Both the position numbers and the translations under genes were made by a program. The notes below the pieces were generated by a model that searched no databases, was not told the DNA's origin, and was given only the letters and a program-made list of their open reading frames with translations. Below, in pieces: positions 34,910-48,837 of a stretch of 64,000 nucleotides of DNA. Source of the DNA: Acanthosoma haemorrhoidale (taxonomy: Eukaryota; Arthropoda; Insecta; Hemiptera; Acanthosomatidae); assembly GCA_930367205.1 (NCBI GenBank), contig OV884009.1:98105189-98169188 (forward strand), written 5' to 3'. Position 1 is the first letter of the stretch. Each line of letters opens with the position of its first letter.

Positions 34910-37900
34910 GTTTATTTATCAAACCACACCGGTTAGTAAAAAGTGTTTATAAAAATTGAAACAATATGTATTCCTGAATGAATTGAAGGATCTGCAAAGC
35001 GATCCTTACCGCTCTCAAACTTTTTTTTTTTTAATATCTTTAGCGTTCACACCTTTTTCTCACACACAATGTTTTCTCAACATTGAAGAAAAATGGCAAA
35101 ACTTACCATCTTAACATTGTACTTAACATATTTTGTGGAAAGTGGACTGTAATACTGTAGTGAATACTATTGATAGATAGGGCATTGATCGTGTAAGCTA
35201 AATTAGTTAAATATGTCTAGAGGCAAATACTTAAATGGCAGAACCTATTAATTTGGTTCTGGGACGAGATTCGAGAACGCTTAAAGCACAGTGAGTTGGG
35301 CATTGTGATGGTTTTGTCGAATTTTGAAAACGAGGAATAAAAATTTTCTATTTTTGTTGACTATTGTCATTATAGGAGTCGCGTTCTTGCTGTCTCAGGG
35401 TAGGTAGGACCTTGTCACCTTTGCACCTAGCCGATCTCTTGCTCCTGTTTTGTTCACTGTAACGTACGCATCTCATATACACCTTTTCTTTGTATTCATT
35501 GTCGTACCTACCTGTTCTATATTTAATATAAGTGTGTATCGTTAAATTATCATTATTTATTAAATTTAGTTGAATTGGTACGGTTTTTATGTTTCTTCTA
35601 TTAAAACCATGCTAGTTCAAATTCACTATTTCACTTTTATTTTGCTGAAAAATGAGCTGTTATTTTTTATTATATCAAGAGCTGTACAATTATTTAAACA
35701 CATATGACGCAGAAAAGAATAAACTTAAGTTTATTATAAACTAATATTCGACGAGGTTTCTCTTGTGAACGACACATTACTACCCCCTACCACTTTCACG
35801 TCATCCATACCTCAAAGGATTTCTCTCTTAGTGAAAGAGATTTACTGAGCCCGAACTGTGTTGCTTTATTTCTTTAACAGACCCCGAGTAGCCGTATTTC
35901 GTCAGTATGGCTATGTACCCTATGATCTCGTCTATCTTAAAATTTGAATATATTTTCACGCTACCTATTGTATTGTTGGCTGATTAGGTTTTAGTTAAAA
36001 TATATCATAGGAAATATTATTTTTATTGCATTTACTACTCCTAATATATAAAAATGAATTAGACATGGAAAAATTTAATATTTATAAATATGAAGAATTG
36101 TCCCGGCTTGGCTTAAACAGAGTGATTATATTAGAACTGAGCTACGAAGGGGCGAAGAGTGATGGTGCAGCTTGGAGACCATTAGGGCCTCAGCCGCAGG
36201 CCTAACTCGAGCCTCAGGGCAATCCCCCAACTCTATTTCATATCCCCTCCCCCATCCCAACCGACAAAAAGATGAAATACCTCCTACTTCATTTACTGGT
36301 GAAAATTGAATACAAATGAACTGATTTTGAGAACTAGAGTGTAAGATATAGTCCGTTGCTTTCAAAGGGAGCAGGTCATAATTTAAGTTATATTCGGCTG
36401 GAGAATTGGTAGCCTAGCAGGGAAAAGTAATTGTGACAAACAGTGACCTCGCTTTAGGAATTTAATTATTTACTCAATTACATAGTATATGTTTTTCAAA
36501 TATATATAATATTAATAATGTACTTGGAAATAAGGGAACCGGTATCGGGAGGTATTTTCGGGAATTCTGTTTCATAAAAACTTATTCAATGATTATGAAA
36601 ATAATTCCTTGTCTTTTTCGTGAAACATACTTAATTTTATTTATTGTACCAACTTGGTCCCTAAATGCCCTTTTAATATAATACAATAATATTTAAAATA
36701 AATTTGGTATTTAACTTAAATTTTGAACTATATAAATCATATAGCTGTATAAAGGAAACAAAGGTTCATTTGTAGCTTTATCATCGTTAAGGTTGAGAGT
36801 ATAAGATAAGGTAACTTATGAGTCGTGTATTAAAAACGGACTTTTTTTATATACTTCTGGTTACTATCTTTTCAAAGCATGTCCCTAAGTCGAAGTGATG
36901 GTGATGGATATCCATTGGATCATTTTCGTAAGACATCATAATATATGTGCTTTTAGATCACTTCTCATGTCTACTGCTCAATGACACATCTCGCCCATCG
37001 CTTAAGCACCTTGACTCATCATATATCATTCAACCATCCCCAAGCAATATTCCTCGCCGGAATCCTCAACAGACAATAGAATACAATCTCTAAACCTTCA
37101 TATTTAACTTGTTAAATATTATAGTTACGCCATTTTTTTTCTATTTTCTTGGTGTATATTTCTTATTTTTTATATTTATTCAATTAATGTGCCCCATTCC
37201 CAGACTACTTGGAGTACACAAGGGCGTAAACCCCAAACAAAGCATTAATGTTTAACTTAAGGGGAGGTCTTATTTTTATTTTTTGAATAGAGAATTTGAT
37301 GATATCGTATATGTGTTTGATTTTTAATACATACGTGGTAATATATACGGAGAAATTTCGCTACGAAAAAACTAATGAATATTTCGTATCCAAAACGTAC
37401 TGGTTTTCATACTTCTAATTATAAAAACTAAAAGCCTTAGTAATTAAAGAATTACTATAGGCCATTTCTGAAATTGGGCCATAAAATAGTGATATTATTT
37501 AGCTCATAGAAATTTCTGGGACACAATAATCAAAGCACGTTTTAAACATATAGCATACAGGGGAAACTTCATCGTATCTAAATTATTAGGTTATTACATT
37601 AGTAAATCTTGAAGATATAAAACTCATTTACTCTGTATGATTTTTATTTTATTCTCTCGTTAGAGAGATCAATTAATCGATAAAAATAAATAACGTGGTG
37701 ATTGAATAATTTCAACCGAGACTTGGGATGTAAACTTAATTGATAATAGACTAGTAAAGATAACCAATATTTTCACATTATTCGTATTAGCTGTGAGTTA
37801 TGACAAGTTTTACTAATGATAGGAGATTCATTGGAGTCATAAATCAAGAGAAAATAAAAAGTTAGTAAATTTCAGGTGGACTGCCGTCGGCGACCATTAG

Positions 37901-39025
37901 TGATTAGGTGAAAGGTTCGGCACAGGAGAGATGTGTAGTCACCGCTGTTAATGAAGTATTAAAGCGGAGTACTTGGTAATAGCACTCCTAAGCAATGTGT
38001 GTAACTCCCCTCATAAAACATAATTAATAATATAATAGAAATAAGATATGTAAATTGAGAGCTAATTAAAAACATAATAAGTTTTTTTATATTTCTTTCT
38101 CATTATCAATTTGTGCCGGATGTCGACAAAGGGATTGACAGAGTTGACGGATCAGTGATAAACACCCCTTGTTACACACGACGGCCTTTTAGCATGGGGA
38201 GAGAGTGCATGATCTTCCCATGGTTGGAAGTAAAGTATGTACGAAAAGATACTTTCGATGTTCTACAATGAAGGCCGTCATCAGAAAACCTTTTTTGACA
38301 CCGGATAAAAACACAAGTAAGTGGTCGGAGAGTAGGGAGAAGGGAGATGAGTCTTTGAGAGGAAAGGAGTCCGATTGAGTTTGGAAAAGAGAAGAAGAAG
38401 ACAGAGTAAACAGATGGGGAGAATACTGACAGATACTTGAGGGAAGATGAGATACCGGTCTAAGCTGGCAGGCTTGCTTGGATAGAAATCGTCTTCGAGA
38501 ATCGACCATGTGCAGAATTAAGTAAGATACAATTTATGTTAATATTTAGTTAATAAATCTTATGTAATCATATTCATCATTTCATTATTTTGAATCACAT
38601 TTCAATGAAATAAAACCACTTCTATTATCGTAAATTAAATTATGCTTTACCTTTATTCGATTTCAATGTCTGAATTCCTTTCATTGGTCAACACGAAATT
38701 TTACCATTGAAAAAGAATTAATTTAGACAAAAATCTAGTCAGATTAATTTTCATCATTTTCGTTTTATTACTTTACGCCAATGCAATACATCAAGTAGTT
38801 TTAATACATTATTGCATCCCATATTCGAATAAATATATGTTTTTAATTGTTCAACTTAAGCGTAGACGCGTGGTTTTCCCGATTAAGACTAGGAGCTGGA
38901 CGGAACAACAGCTAAGAACTAATTTAAATGATAAATAATCCTCATCATAACTCACAACTCTGATCAGTCAAAAGCCATTGCTTTATATCTAAAAACTTAA
39001 ATTAAAGTTGCAAAATTTTGCGTTT
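34910..39025. other. AT-rich stretch, no gene recognised
   Basis: More than 4 kb of AT-rich DNA. Short frames (36126-36365 and 38189-38509, both minus) have no motif I know; the second is serine-rich. Nothing can be assigned. Confidence 0.5.
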
Positions 39026-39409
39026 CATTTAACGAAAAAACTTACGGTTGAATCTACGATCAATATTTGTAAAAAACCTTCCTGAACCGTAATTTGAGTT
39101 AACTGGCGACGTAGGATGTTGCAATTTGAAAACTGACCTAATTTTAAAATTTGGGTTGAAACCATTCAACGGAATAACGTCTGGCTGAAAGTGGTCGCGT
39201 TCGATAGATGTGACGGTTGTAAATCGAAATCCCACAAACTGGACACCAAACGTAATTACATTTCCATTTAACGAAATGACTTACAATCAAACTAGGCTCA
39301 AAATTTGTAGCAAGCCACCCTGAAACAGAATATGAGTTAACTGACAATGTATGTTGTTTTAATTTGAAAATTGACCTAATTTTAAAATTTGGGTTGAAAC
39401 CATTCAACG
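39026..39409. repeat. Diverged tandem pair, about 146 bp each
   Basis: Positions 39026-39171 and 39265-39409 are related at a spacing of about 239 bp. Both begin CATTTAACGAAA and share GTTAACTG and the exact block TTTTAAAATTTGGGTTGAAA before CCATTCAACG. Divergence is considerable, so the duplication is old. Two overlapping minus-strand frames (39029-39235, 39144-39581) repeat NGFNPNFKIRS because of it and are unlikely to be genes. Confidence 0.8.
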
Positions 39410-39424
39410 AAAAATATTGTAACT

Positions 39425-39866
39425 CGAAATAGTCAATGCCCCTTATTAAGTTAGCAACAAAACCGTTTATAACGATCTTAATATACCCTACATTCTTGCA
39501 CTCATACATTCCAAGCAGTGAGCTCATGACCTGCTGTAAATACGTGACAGTGGGAGTCCTGGCAATGGCCAATTTCTCCAATCATGTCCTGAGTGGCTGT
39601 GGCTCTCGTGCTCTTGATCAGCCTCCACTGGCTCGTATCCAATGACATGGCTGATGGAGGAGCGTGGGGGGCTTCCCAAGATTTCCTCTTTCGCATGCGA
39701 GGCGGGTAACAATCATGCGTATTTGGTAGATTTCTGGGATGTTTGTAATGAATGACTATGAATAAGCGAGTGAATTGTATAAATGTTATGAATGAGAACA
39801 TTGAACAAAATTACTTATTGTCTAATAAGGCAGATTGTATAATTTTATCACAATAAAGATCTGAAA
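39425..39866 (+). mobile_element. Jockey LINE 3' end
   Basis: The first 80 bp translate to TVYNDLNIPYI-like residues (ACCGTTTATAACGATCTTAA), the end of jockey ORF2. After an internal loss, the shared 3' untranslated region follows: GTGGCTCTCGTGCTCTTGAT, TCGCATGCGAGGCGGGTAAC, ending ATCACAATAAAGATCTG. Compared with the copies at 2.5 and 20.5 kb, the stretch encoding HPNPVAQSL is missing. Inactive. Confidence 0.8.
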
Positions 39867-40669
39867 GAAAATAAATAAATAATCTGTTTATCTAACAATG
39901 TATACCTAAGAAAACATTTATGATTTAGTCCTAGCTCCTTGGATTGATTGAGACGAAACCGTTATACTAGGGAAAATAAATAGAGAACGAAGCGAATGAC
40001 AAGACCTTAAGGGTGGATTGAAAGAAGGGCTGATTTTATACACACTATTTAAAATATCAGTAATTAAATACTTATAATAATAATTAGTTTTCCCTAGACT
40101 GTAAGTTACTGTAAAAATCTTCTATACGCTCATATACTTAATGTACATTAATGCGTTAATTTGAGAACCATTTATGGTGTACACATTAAGTATAAGTTTT
40201 ATTGTAAAAATAATAAAATAGTGAAATGTTTGTCCACAACAATTGTCAATTACAAAGTATTGAAGAATCTGGCACAAATTTGGTGGCCTTACCTCTTTTC
40301 ATACATTTCCTTCCCTATCTACATCCTTATTTGTTTGTATATATTTTAAAAAATAAAATTTATTTGATAATTCAATTAACAAAATTTTTACCAATAAACG
40401 AATATATAATTATTTCAATATAGTAAACCACTTATTTGGGGTCGCTGACTGATACTTGTATGCTTTGTCCCCGGGTTCACTACTACTCCCTTAACTGGAA
40501 CATATGCCATCCCCACTCTCCTCTAGCATTTATTCATTTTTAATTGTATTACTTAATTTAATATGTATAAAAATTCCGATAAGAAAAGAAAAAAAAATCA
40601 ACTAATATTTTTTTTGGTAATTTCATAGAAAATTTTCTTCTTGAAACAACTTCAAGAAATTGATAAATT
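39867..40669. other. AT-rich stretch, no gene seen
   Basis: AT-rich with no motif. Two overlapping short frames near 40161-40423 are hydrophobic and low in complexity, probably chance. Confidence 0.5.
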
Positions 40670-41070
40670 GAGGCTAATATTTCTTTATCTCATCAAAGCC
40701 AAATTAAATTTTGAGTTAAATCGACCACAGTATTGTTATATCCATTGGGTACTAAATTGTATTTCTTGGAAATACGTGAAATAAATTACGCATACAGGAA
40801 AAAAATTGGGTGGGACTTGATTTGATTTATATGCGTGTCATAAAAAAAATACGAGTATATGTTCATAGTTCGACGTGTAATATAATTTGAGTAGGGTTTT
40901 AATAAATAACTGATTAAAGTTAATGTATAAAGAAGTTAGATAAATATTATATTAATCTAGCAACATTTATTCATCAACCCAATTCAACTCCCAGTTACAT
41001 GTAGAAACGAAATTAAGAGATAGCCCTCAGACTCAGTGCTAGCGCCTTCAATATTCACTAAAATACTTTA
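40670..41070. repeat. Direct duplication, copy 2
   Basis: Partner of 34525-34909 about 6.1 kb away, same orientation. It carries a short extra stretch near 40720-40760 (around CCATTGGGTACTAAATTG) that copy 1 lacks. Its flanks do not match those of copy 1. Confidence 0.9.
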
Positions 41071-41796
41071 TTGGTATTAGTTATTAATTGAGAAATAACA
41101 AGAATTGATATTAAGAGGGAGTTTTATAGAGTGGTCATATCACATCCGGCATCCGACATGGCATCCGTTAGTAAACAATGTTCAAAGACTTGAATACTTG
41201 AAGTGACAGTTGATAACACCTTTATAACAATAGATGGGGGGGGGGGTATTCGTAACAGTAATAAAAGTTCTCAAATGAGTGCTCAATTTATTACTAATAT
41301 AAAAACTATATACAAGATAAAAATGTTGTGAAGATGTAATCCTAACAGACGGGTACCGTTGCGTCTCAACCTCGAGGAAGATACATGTTTCTAATTAACA
41401 TTTTACTTCCGTATACATCCCCCCCGATATCATTAACACATCTTGACCTGACGATTTTTTTGCAATCTCCCCCATGTAGGATTATTTAAAAGCGTTGGAT
41501 GCTATCAGGTGAGTGGGAGCAGGAGAGAGGACTAATTGAGCGGGACACCAGATGAGATGCAAATCGGCCACAGCTCTGGCCGGCAGGAATGCATCTGATA
41601 CACAGTCCTCAACTCCCCTCTGGCCAACGGTCTAGAGTTAAATAATCTTTGTAGAGGAGAGTCTTTTAAAAGAAAAGACAGAAAAGCTTTATTATGAAGT
41701 ACAATCAAAACACTGATATATACAAATATTAAGAGTTACGTTACTACATACTGGGTGGAAGGTCTAGGGACGAGTGGGGTCTGGGGATAAAGCTGA

Positions 41797-41832
<36 letters not shown>

Positions 41833-44339
41833 AAAAGAATAACATTCTGGGAAGTAGAGAAGGAGGTCTTAGGAGGGATGCGGTTGCTTACTTAAAAATA
41901 ACAGGAACCATCAGTGACTTCTATGAAGTCACGAGGCAGGTATACAGTTCTGCTCTAGCCCCTTCCACTTTTAGCATTGTATATAATATTAGCATTATAA
42001 AACTTAGGATAGACAATATATCTTAAATGTCGCTCCATGTTTATTTCAATTATCTGAGCATAACTAGTAGATCCAGGATTAGTGGGCGGATAATGTTTTG
42101 AAAGAGAGAAGGTTTGTGTGGGGGGGGGGGCGGTGTATTAGTATTTTATTCGGGGGAGAGATTTTTCTCGATCCAAAACCGATACGACATGTAAGTATGG
42201 CATACTTACTTGTTTGTACCTATGTTTTTGTGCATGAAGCTGCGCGGTTTGAAGCATTTTTGAGTTATTGATCATCATAGACAACAGAATGATTGAAGGA
42301 ATCTGATCAAGGCTGTGAACCTGTGCTGCCGTATTGCAATGCAACACCCCTTCATTTGCGATCATGTGTGGTTCATTACAAATTTCTTCGGCTGCCTCCT
42401 TCGCACCTAATCCAAACTCACAGAAAATATTTTGAAAATAAAATATTGTAAGCAGTTAAAATATTGGCGAAAGCGAACTAATTAAAATTGGCGGGGACAA
42501 GCACTCAGACCTATTTTTATCAATGGCTTTCAAAACATTTGCATATAGTTTTGGAATGTAATTAAGTTTTTTAATGTTGCCCTTTTTAATGAGAAAAAAT
42601 GCCTACTGCCGTTCTTGAGCTAGACAAAAAAAAAACTTAAATAGTTTCCTATTAGTTGTTATGAATTAGTTGATTTATGATGACCTCAGCGAAAAGGGAC
42701 CGACGGTTATACTCGTACGGGACTCGCACACCTTATTGGTTGATTTTTTCTCTTTTTTGATATTGTATTAGCTCATCAATAATATAACATATTCAAAATT
42801 ATCCAAGGTGTTTTAGAGTTTTAACCTTTGGAGTTTTAATCTAGGGGACCTTGTTCCTACGCCTATATTTCATACAAAACAAACAGACATGAGAAACAGG
42901 GCGATTATCTATCTGTCCCTCCAGGCTTGAAAATTATCCCGGATGCCTTCGATATCTTTGACAAAAACGTTACAAGTTTCTCGATGCTGAGCGGACGCCA
43001 CATTAGTCGTATTTCAAACAAAATGTATGTCATTAGTGGAATATTTTTTCTTACTCGGAAAAGCTTTACTGGCTCGTGAGAAGTTCTCTACTAGTATCTT
43101 TCATATTCCTAGCAATTAAGTTAGAGAAAGCTATCTTGTATGAGGGCGACGTAATTATCATATCACGGATAACTTAATTGTTAATTTAAATAGTTAGATC
43201 CAATAGTGTCAAACTTTAACGAGAAGTAATCTTTGCACTATATATTTTTAATTTTAAGCCTCGGCTTTCGAACAGGTACGAGACATTCATAATTTGTATG
43301 TTATAGGATATAGGCCATAGAAATAATAACATAGATCTAAAATTTACTGCTCTAATTCTCCTCTAAATATGCTCATAGCTCGATTGAATAAAATCCACTA
43401 TGAGAAAGTATGTGAAAGTAAATTAAACGTTGAGTAATAGAAAAAGTTGAGCCTGTTTCCCCTAGTTTTTATGATTTTAACTGCAACTTGTTTTAGAGCA
43501 AAGTAAAATTTTCCCGCCACTGAGGAAGTATAACTCGAATATAAATTCCAAGTTGTAGGAAGCCAATAATATAAACCGTGTATTTAATGTATATGGCGTT
43601 TTATATCTTTTTTGTTTATTTGAAAGTGGATTTGTAGCGATCAAGATGGACCATGGATGATACATTTAATAAGTAATTAAGCTCCTGACGAAACCCACCC
43701 GGCTTGCGTCCACCACACCTCTCGATAGTGTTTCTGCACTTTCTTGGACATTTATTTAAATATGTTACTATTATATATATTTAGTTTATAATTACAACTT
43801 AGTTACTAATTGATGTAATACAATTTTAGTTAATGGAAGTTAAAAAAAAACTATTTTACTATTGTAAACTTATTTAATTTGAAGGACATATTTTCTGTAC
43901 AATATGAGCAAAATTTATTTTATAAAAGTAACTTAACGATCATAAATATGATAAGCCAGCTGCTCTCTAAATCTTTTAGTAGTAATGTAAACCTAGATAT
44001 AGTGTCATACTCAGTACATAAAAAAATTGTTTTGACGATGCCTCCTCGTTTACTCGAGCTTGGTTCGGATTTAGATGGGTCAACTACTATTCCAGGATAT
44101 TCTTTTTTCGACCCACCATTGTCCGGGAAGTGCTTCTAAAGTTGTCTAGACTGTGAATAAGACATGCTTGTCACCACCTTTGAAGAACCCAAATCATGAG
44201 TATTTGTTGTGAAATAGCGTTAAACTTTTTGCAAGTTAATTCATTGTAAATTGACGCATTTACTATAAAATGCTTCTCCTTCAACAAAGGATATTCTCCA
44301 ACTTACTTTCGTAACGTTTTGAGGTCTGCAGTGCGGTAA
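41071..44339. other. AT-rich stretch with simple repeats
   Basis: No gene recognised. Contains G runs near 41235 and 42121, and a (TA)15 tract at 41801-41830. Short frames at 42138-42365 (minus) and 43879-44139 (plus) are unassigned. Confidence 0.5.
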
Positions 44340-47115
44340 TGAGCAGTCTATATGCGTATTAAGACAAGTAAGAAACCCCTTATTTGTAACGTTTGTAACG
44401 TGGGACCGGCAAGAGTGGTACCGGAACCGAGTTTTCCTAGGATAACCCTCACCCTTGGCTCAGAGATCTTAGGTCTTTGCCACCGGTCATTGTGTCACTC
44501 CTCGTCGTTCAACACCTTCTCTTATGAGATGACTAGCAGTGACAAAGCTACAGACGTAACGTTGACGGGAGCTGGTCTTACGGAGGGCCCCTTCAAGAGA
44601 GAGCCCACGGCACCCTGAACAGCCTGGGTTGCTTTGTTGCTGACATCCGGGCCACGAAAAGAATCCATAGGATTATAAGTCATATTATTGACGGCTTTAT
44701 TAAAGACATATAAAGGTTGCTGTAGAAAATACAAAGCAGAATGCGGCAGTCCAACCATCGCGACTATTGCAGCAGCTTTTATCTATTGCAGTATAAGATA
44801 CAGCCAAAGCCATCATGAAGGACAATGCGCTTGTCCAGAATACACCAATAAGAATCGAAGAAGTGGTAACAGAGGTCATGCTGGAGGCCCTAACATCCGT
44901 GGATGAACTCCAACATTCAGCATCTTCAAAGTCCTTAGAGGTGCAGAGCGCTGGGAAAGTCAGAATGAATGAATAGGGACCAATCAGGATGCAACCCTTG
45001 TAGCAGGCCCATCCAGGGTGCTTCCTGTACCGACACCGACACTCGTGAGTCCTTAGAACAGTTTAGAGCAGAAAAAAAGAAGGAGAAGAAAAACAAAGCT
45101 CTAGCACCCACTAAAAGTTGTGGGCAAAGGGGCAAGGAGGCCCACGGCAGAGAACGATATCGGCAATCCCATACTGAACGTTATGTCTCTTGACCAGTTC
45201 TGTTGCATGGATCTACTCACACGTTGGGTGGAAAAGGGGTATGCTAGTTGTTTCCTCTCTCTACCTTCCAGGTGGGTGACAGAGATCATGTAGAGCTGCT
45301 CGAAGTTCTTCAGGGATGTGTGAGAGCTAGAGGAAATAGGGAGGTACTAGTTGGCCAGCCAACAAGTTATACTAAATAACAATACTACTGCCCCGTCGCA
45401 ATCAAGGTCCCAAGAAAGCAACTGGGTTGCCATCACTATGTCTTCGATCCTCCTCTTTAGATGCATAGAGAACTGGAGAATTTCCGCAGCGACCGAATAT
45501 TGCCATAACTCTATCACGTTGAACATCATGCCAGGGTTGCTTTCACCAGTGGGGTCCGTCCAAGGACATGTAACGAGAGGATTCAAGAGGTCCATGTACG
45601 AGCGCTAGAAGTGAGGCTTATGGAGGATGAAAATGATTCATAAAAGAAGAGGAAAGCATCAACACCAAAGTGGCGCCCCTAATGGCAGCTATAAATGACA
45701 CACCAGACGTCACCCTCCAGCGAAGAAAGCCTCGGAAGACCAGCAACCCATGGTGGAAACCTTCTCTAACGGATAATTAGGGCCCACCAGACCACTTCCC
45801 CTGAGGAGGCTGGTGAGATATACCCCAAGGACGAAATAGAGAACGACTCACGCGATGATGCCCTCGTAAGGTACCTAACTGAAGCCCCCCCCCCCGGTCG
45901 CCCAGGTGCTGTCCTGGATCTATCATAGGCTATCTGGAACCTACCTCTTGCCTGATAAACAGAAGAACAGATGAGCGCCAGGCATGGGCGAGCTGTTCTA
46001 GCAGTTGTTAAGGGAGGCTTCTTACAATCATTAGTGAATGCCTGGACCGTGGCTTTCCTAAGTAAAGTCCTGGAGGGTCTGATGTAATCGGGACTACAAC
46101 AGATAATTGATAGACCGGACCACCCGGTATTTGACAGAGTGTGGTGACTATTGGCGATGAGGGAGTTGCAGGAACTAGAGACAACATGCAACTTCTATGA
46201 ACTTGTCGGCAGCAACCTAAACCACCAGATAGCGGCCATCAGAAGTAGAGGGATCCGAAGAGCGAGGATGTCCCCAGGACCCAGTACTGGGCCCTGCCCT
46301 TTCTTTTAAAGCTGATATTTAGCAAGGTACTCGTGATACTTAATGACCGCGGGATCCCTGTGGTAACCTACCTGTATGACCTTGTAAGGTCAATTCCGGT
46401 GGACTCCCTAACTGAGGTCATCAGAAGATCCTATGCTTGTAATACCCCTGTGAAAGGGTAGTGCGCATCCAGAAAGATTACCATGGCTATGGAGAATACA
46501 ACAGCCACCCTGGTAAAAGGAAACATGCCAGATCGTGGCCATCCAGAGAAAGGCCTAAAAGTATGTGCACCGAGTTCACGTGCAAAGACAAAAAAATGAA
46601 CCTTTCGCCCACATTGCTAGGTACCTAGCGGTTAGAATGACAACCGTCACTAACAACTTTTCCAGAATTGGTGGCTCGATGTGGGAAATCAGTCTCAAGG
46701 ACCCTCTACCAGGGCGTGGTGTTAGGAATCATAACATATGCCTCCCAGTCATGGTCGGTGTACCACAATAACGGACAGGCTCTCAGGCTCTTGCAGGTGC
46801 AAAGAACTGTCTCCGGTGAGTCACGAGAGCCTATAAGACCGTTCACAGCGGTCCATCTTAGCGACCGGACCAAACAGGTATGGAATGTCAGGTAGACCAA
46901 TACCACGAAATGGATTACACAAAGGAAGTACTCCTCGGCCAAGGACAGGTTGAGGGCAAATGGGGTCTCGGTCTCCCCTGACTACTGGAGTTCCCAGGTG
47001 CTATGGGGGATTTCGTTCCAAACTTTACGAGCATAAAAGAGCTGCCGACTCCAACACCTTACATTGCGGGGATAGAGATAGCGCTGAGCAAGCCGTGTTT
47101 ACCTGTCGCTTTACT
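44340..47115 (+). mobile_element. Degenerate R1-like LINE
   Basis: A GC-richer block with R1-clade order in broken frames. About 44.35-45.2 kb is probably ORF1 remains: basic and lysine-rich (EKKNKALAPTK). At 45465-45530 an endonuclease end reads ENWRISAATEYCHNSITLNI, where the usual SDH has become CHN. At 45747-45775 the linker TSNPWWKPSL appears. At 46131-46145 the RT reads FDRVW, followed by a stop where R1 has W. At 46200-46280 it reads ELVGSNLNHQIAAIRSRG. At 46363-46383 the YADD box has decayed to YLYD within VVTYLYDLVRS. At 46695-46760 LYQGVVLGIITYASQSW is followed by LRLLQVQRTVSG, the R1 C-terminal region. Inactive. The 3' end is not sharply defined. Confidence 0.7.
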
Positions 47116-47164
47116 AATTTATAATTTCTATTGTTACAGTGTTTTGGATCGACGTTTTATTTGG

Positions 47165-47440
47165 TTAAATTAGGATGGTTAGATTTGGCACAGATGTGGC
47201 TCATAGGAAATGATGGGCAATCAAGGGAAGGACGTGACAGGAAGGGGAATGATAGATAAGGACAGCAATATCAGCATGTGATGTTACAGCAGGTCTACTT
47301 GGTATATCTGGTACTGTGGAAGAGGGGTTTCAATAAGTATAACGTCAATGTTTTTTTGATGTAGTAATGTTGCCAGTTCATTGGTATGATTTCGAACACC
47401 ATTCCAAAGAAGGATAGTTAAGGCTGTGTGTGATAGCATA
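47165..47440 (-). mobile_element. Jockey LINE fragment (start of endonuclease)
   Basis: The minus strand gives LTILLWNGVRNHTNELATLL then HQKNIDVILIET, which is the N-terminal start of jockey ORF2 endonuclease (LxILLWNANGL-x-x-x-x-NEL-x-x-LL ... ID-x-x-LI-x-ET). The asparagine after W is kept but the following NGL is disrupted. Residues further on include HADIAVLIYHS. It is frameshifted and short. Confidence 0.65.
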
Positions 47441-48837
47441 ATGAATTATGAGAGCTTGGAATGAAGTGGCAAATAAAATTTGTGAGAAGTTATGTCAGAG
47501 GAGTGATGATAGTTCTGAAATCATTAAGAAGGGAGGTAAGAGTGAGATCTGTGGAGTTTGGCAAGGGGAGAGATTAAGGTATATGATGTTGAGGTACATG
47601 CTGTAATTGAGTATAACGAGGGATAGGGCGATCAGGGAACCTTGGATTGTGTCTTGTGACCACCCGACAATATGTTGGAGTAAAAACTCCTTCCGGCTGG
47701 AGCGCTTTTAGGTTTCGCTACTTGCTCTACCTATAGACGGAGTTGATGCTCTTCAGAACTTAATACGTACCCTTGTAATTTGCCAGATGGTCTTGCTGGC
47801 ACAACACATATACATCCGGGGATTCTTTCATAAATCGAACTTGTGCTGATCTTCACACTTCACAGGTCTTTTGTGTCACGTTTCATTTACATATCGGAAC
47901 GAAAATATTAGGGAAAAAAACTTATTTGTAGTCTATCAAGACACTACTGAGGAAATAGACTAATTGTGAATGTGGCAACCGAAGAAATTTGTTGGGTGTA
48001 AGATGAAGGGGTGTCTTTGTGACTGTCGAAATACAGGAGCTTCTTGGTTGAACACCTGTCTTCAAGAGTTACCTTGTTCATAAGGATAAATTACTGGAGA
48101 ATGTTAGCCAGAATTATGTGTTAAACGGGTACAATATGGGCTTTAAATGCCACCGTAAGTATATTTATTTTTTAATAAACTAGTTTTATGCAGAAACTTT
48201 GTATCAACCTATAAAACAAATCTATTACGTTCACCTGGCAGATGATTTATTTTTTCAAACCATGTCAATTGTAAATAGTACTAAGAAATCAAGATTGTGA
48301 AAAAAAAGTACAAATAAATTTAATTTTCAATTGTTATTTATGTAGGTTACGAACCTTTTAAGTTATTGTTACCGATGATAACCAATCTGGCCTGGGAGAT
48401 ATAATTGCCCATTCCCCTCTTTATTAGTCTTGGAAAGCGACGGAACCGGAGGGGCTGACTACCTGGTGCTGAGGCTGACAGGCTCCCCAAGGTTCCAGTG
48501 ATTAATTCCCTGTCTGCTGGATGGAGCTCATTGCCTAATAAAAATACCAGGCTGCCGGTGTCGACACCAAACCCAGGCGCATCCACATCGCAGTTAGACC
48601 TCGCCTTCATCACACACATGCAGCCTCAAACAGTTTGGGACCTTCAGCATTGCTCTATTTATTAGGGAGAGTAAAAAGGTGAAAGAATACTTACCTAGAT
48701 AAATCAACATAAATTGTGTTAACTTAAAATATAAATATAATTGTCAAGCCTAAAGGGGTGATGATACTGTCAAACGGGTACTGGTCATCTTCATTCCTTC
48801 ATCATCGGACATTCTCCCTGCGTACTTTTATTTTTAA
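47441..48837. other. Unclassified; one GC-richer patch
   Basis: I recognise no gene. A 90-codon minus-strand frame at 48347-48619 lies in a GC-richer patch and contains FRRFPRLIKRGMG. It has no domain I know and could be part of a LINE or a chance frame. Confidence 0.4.

Noticed and set aside
39029..39581. Minus-strand frames with repeated NGFNPNFKIRS
   Set aside because: The repeat arises from a diverged tandem duplication of noncoding sequence; the frames cross into a LINE fragment.
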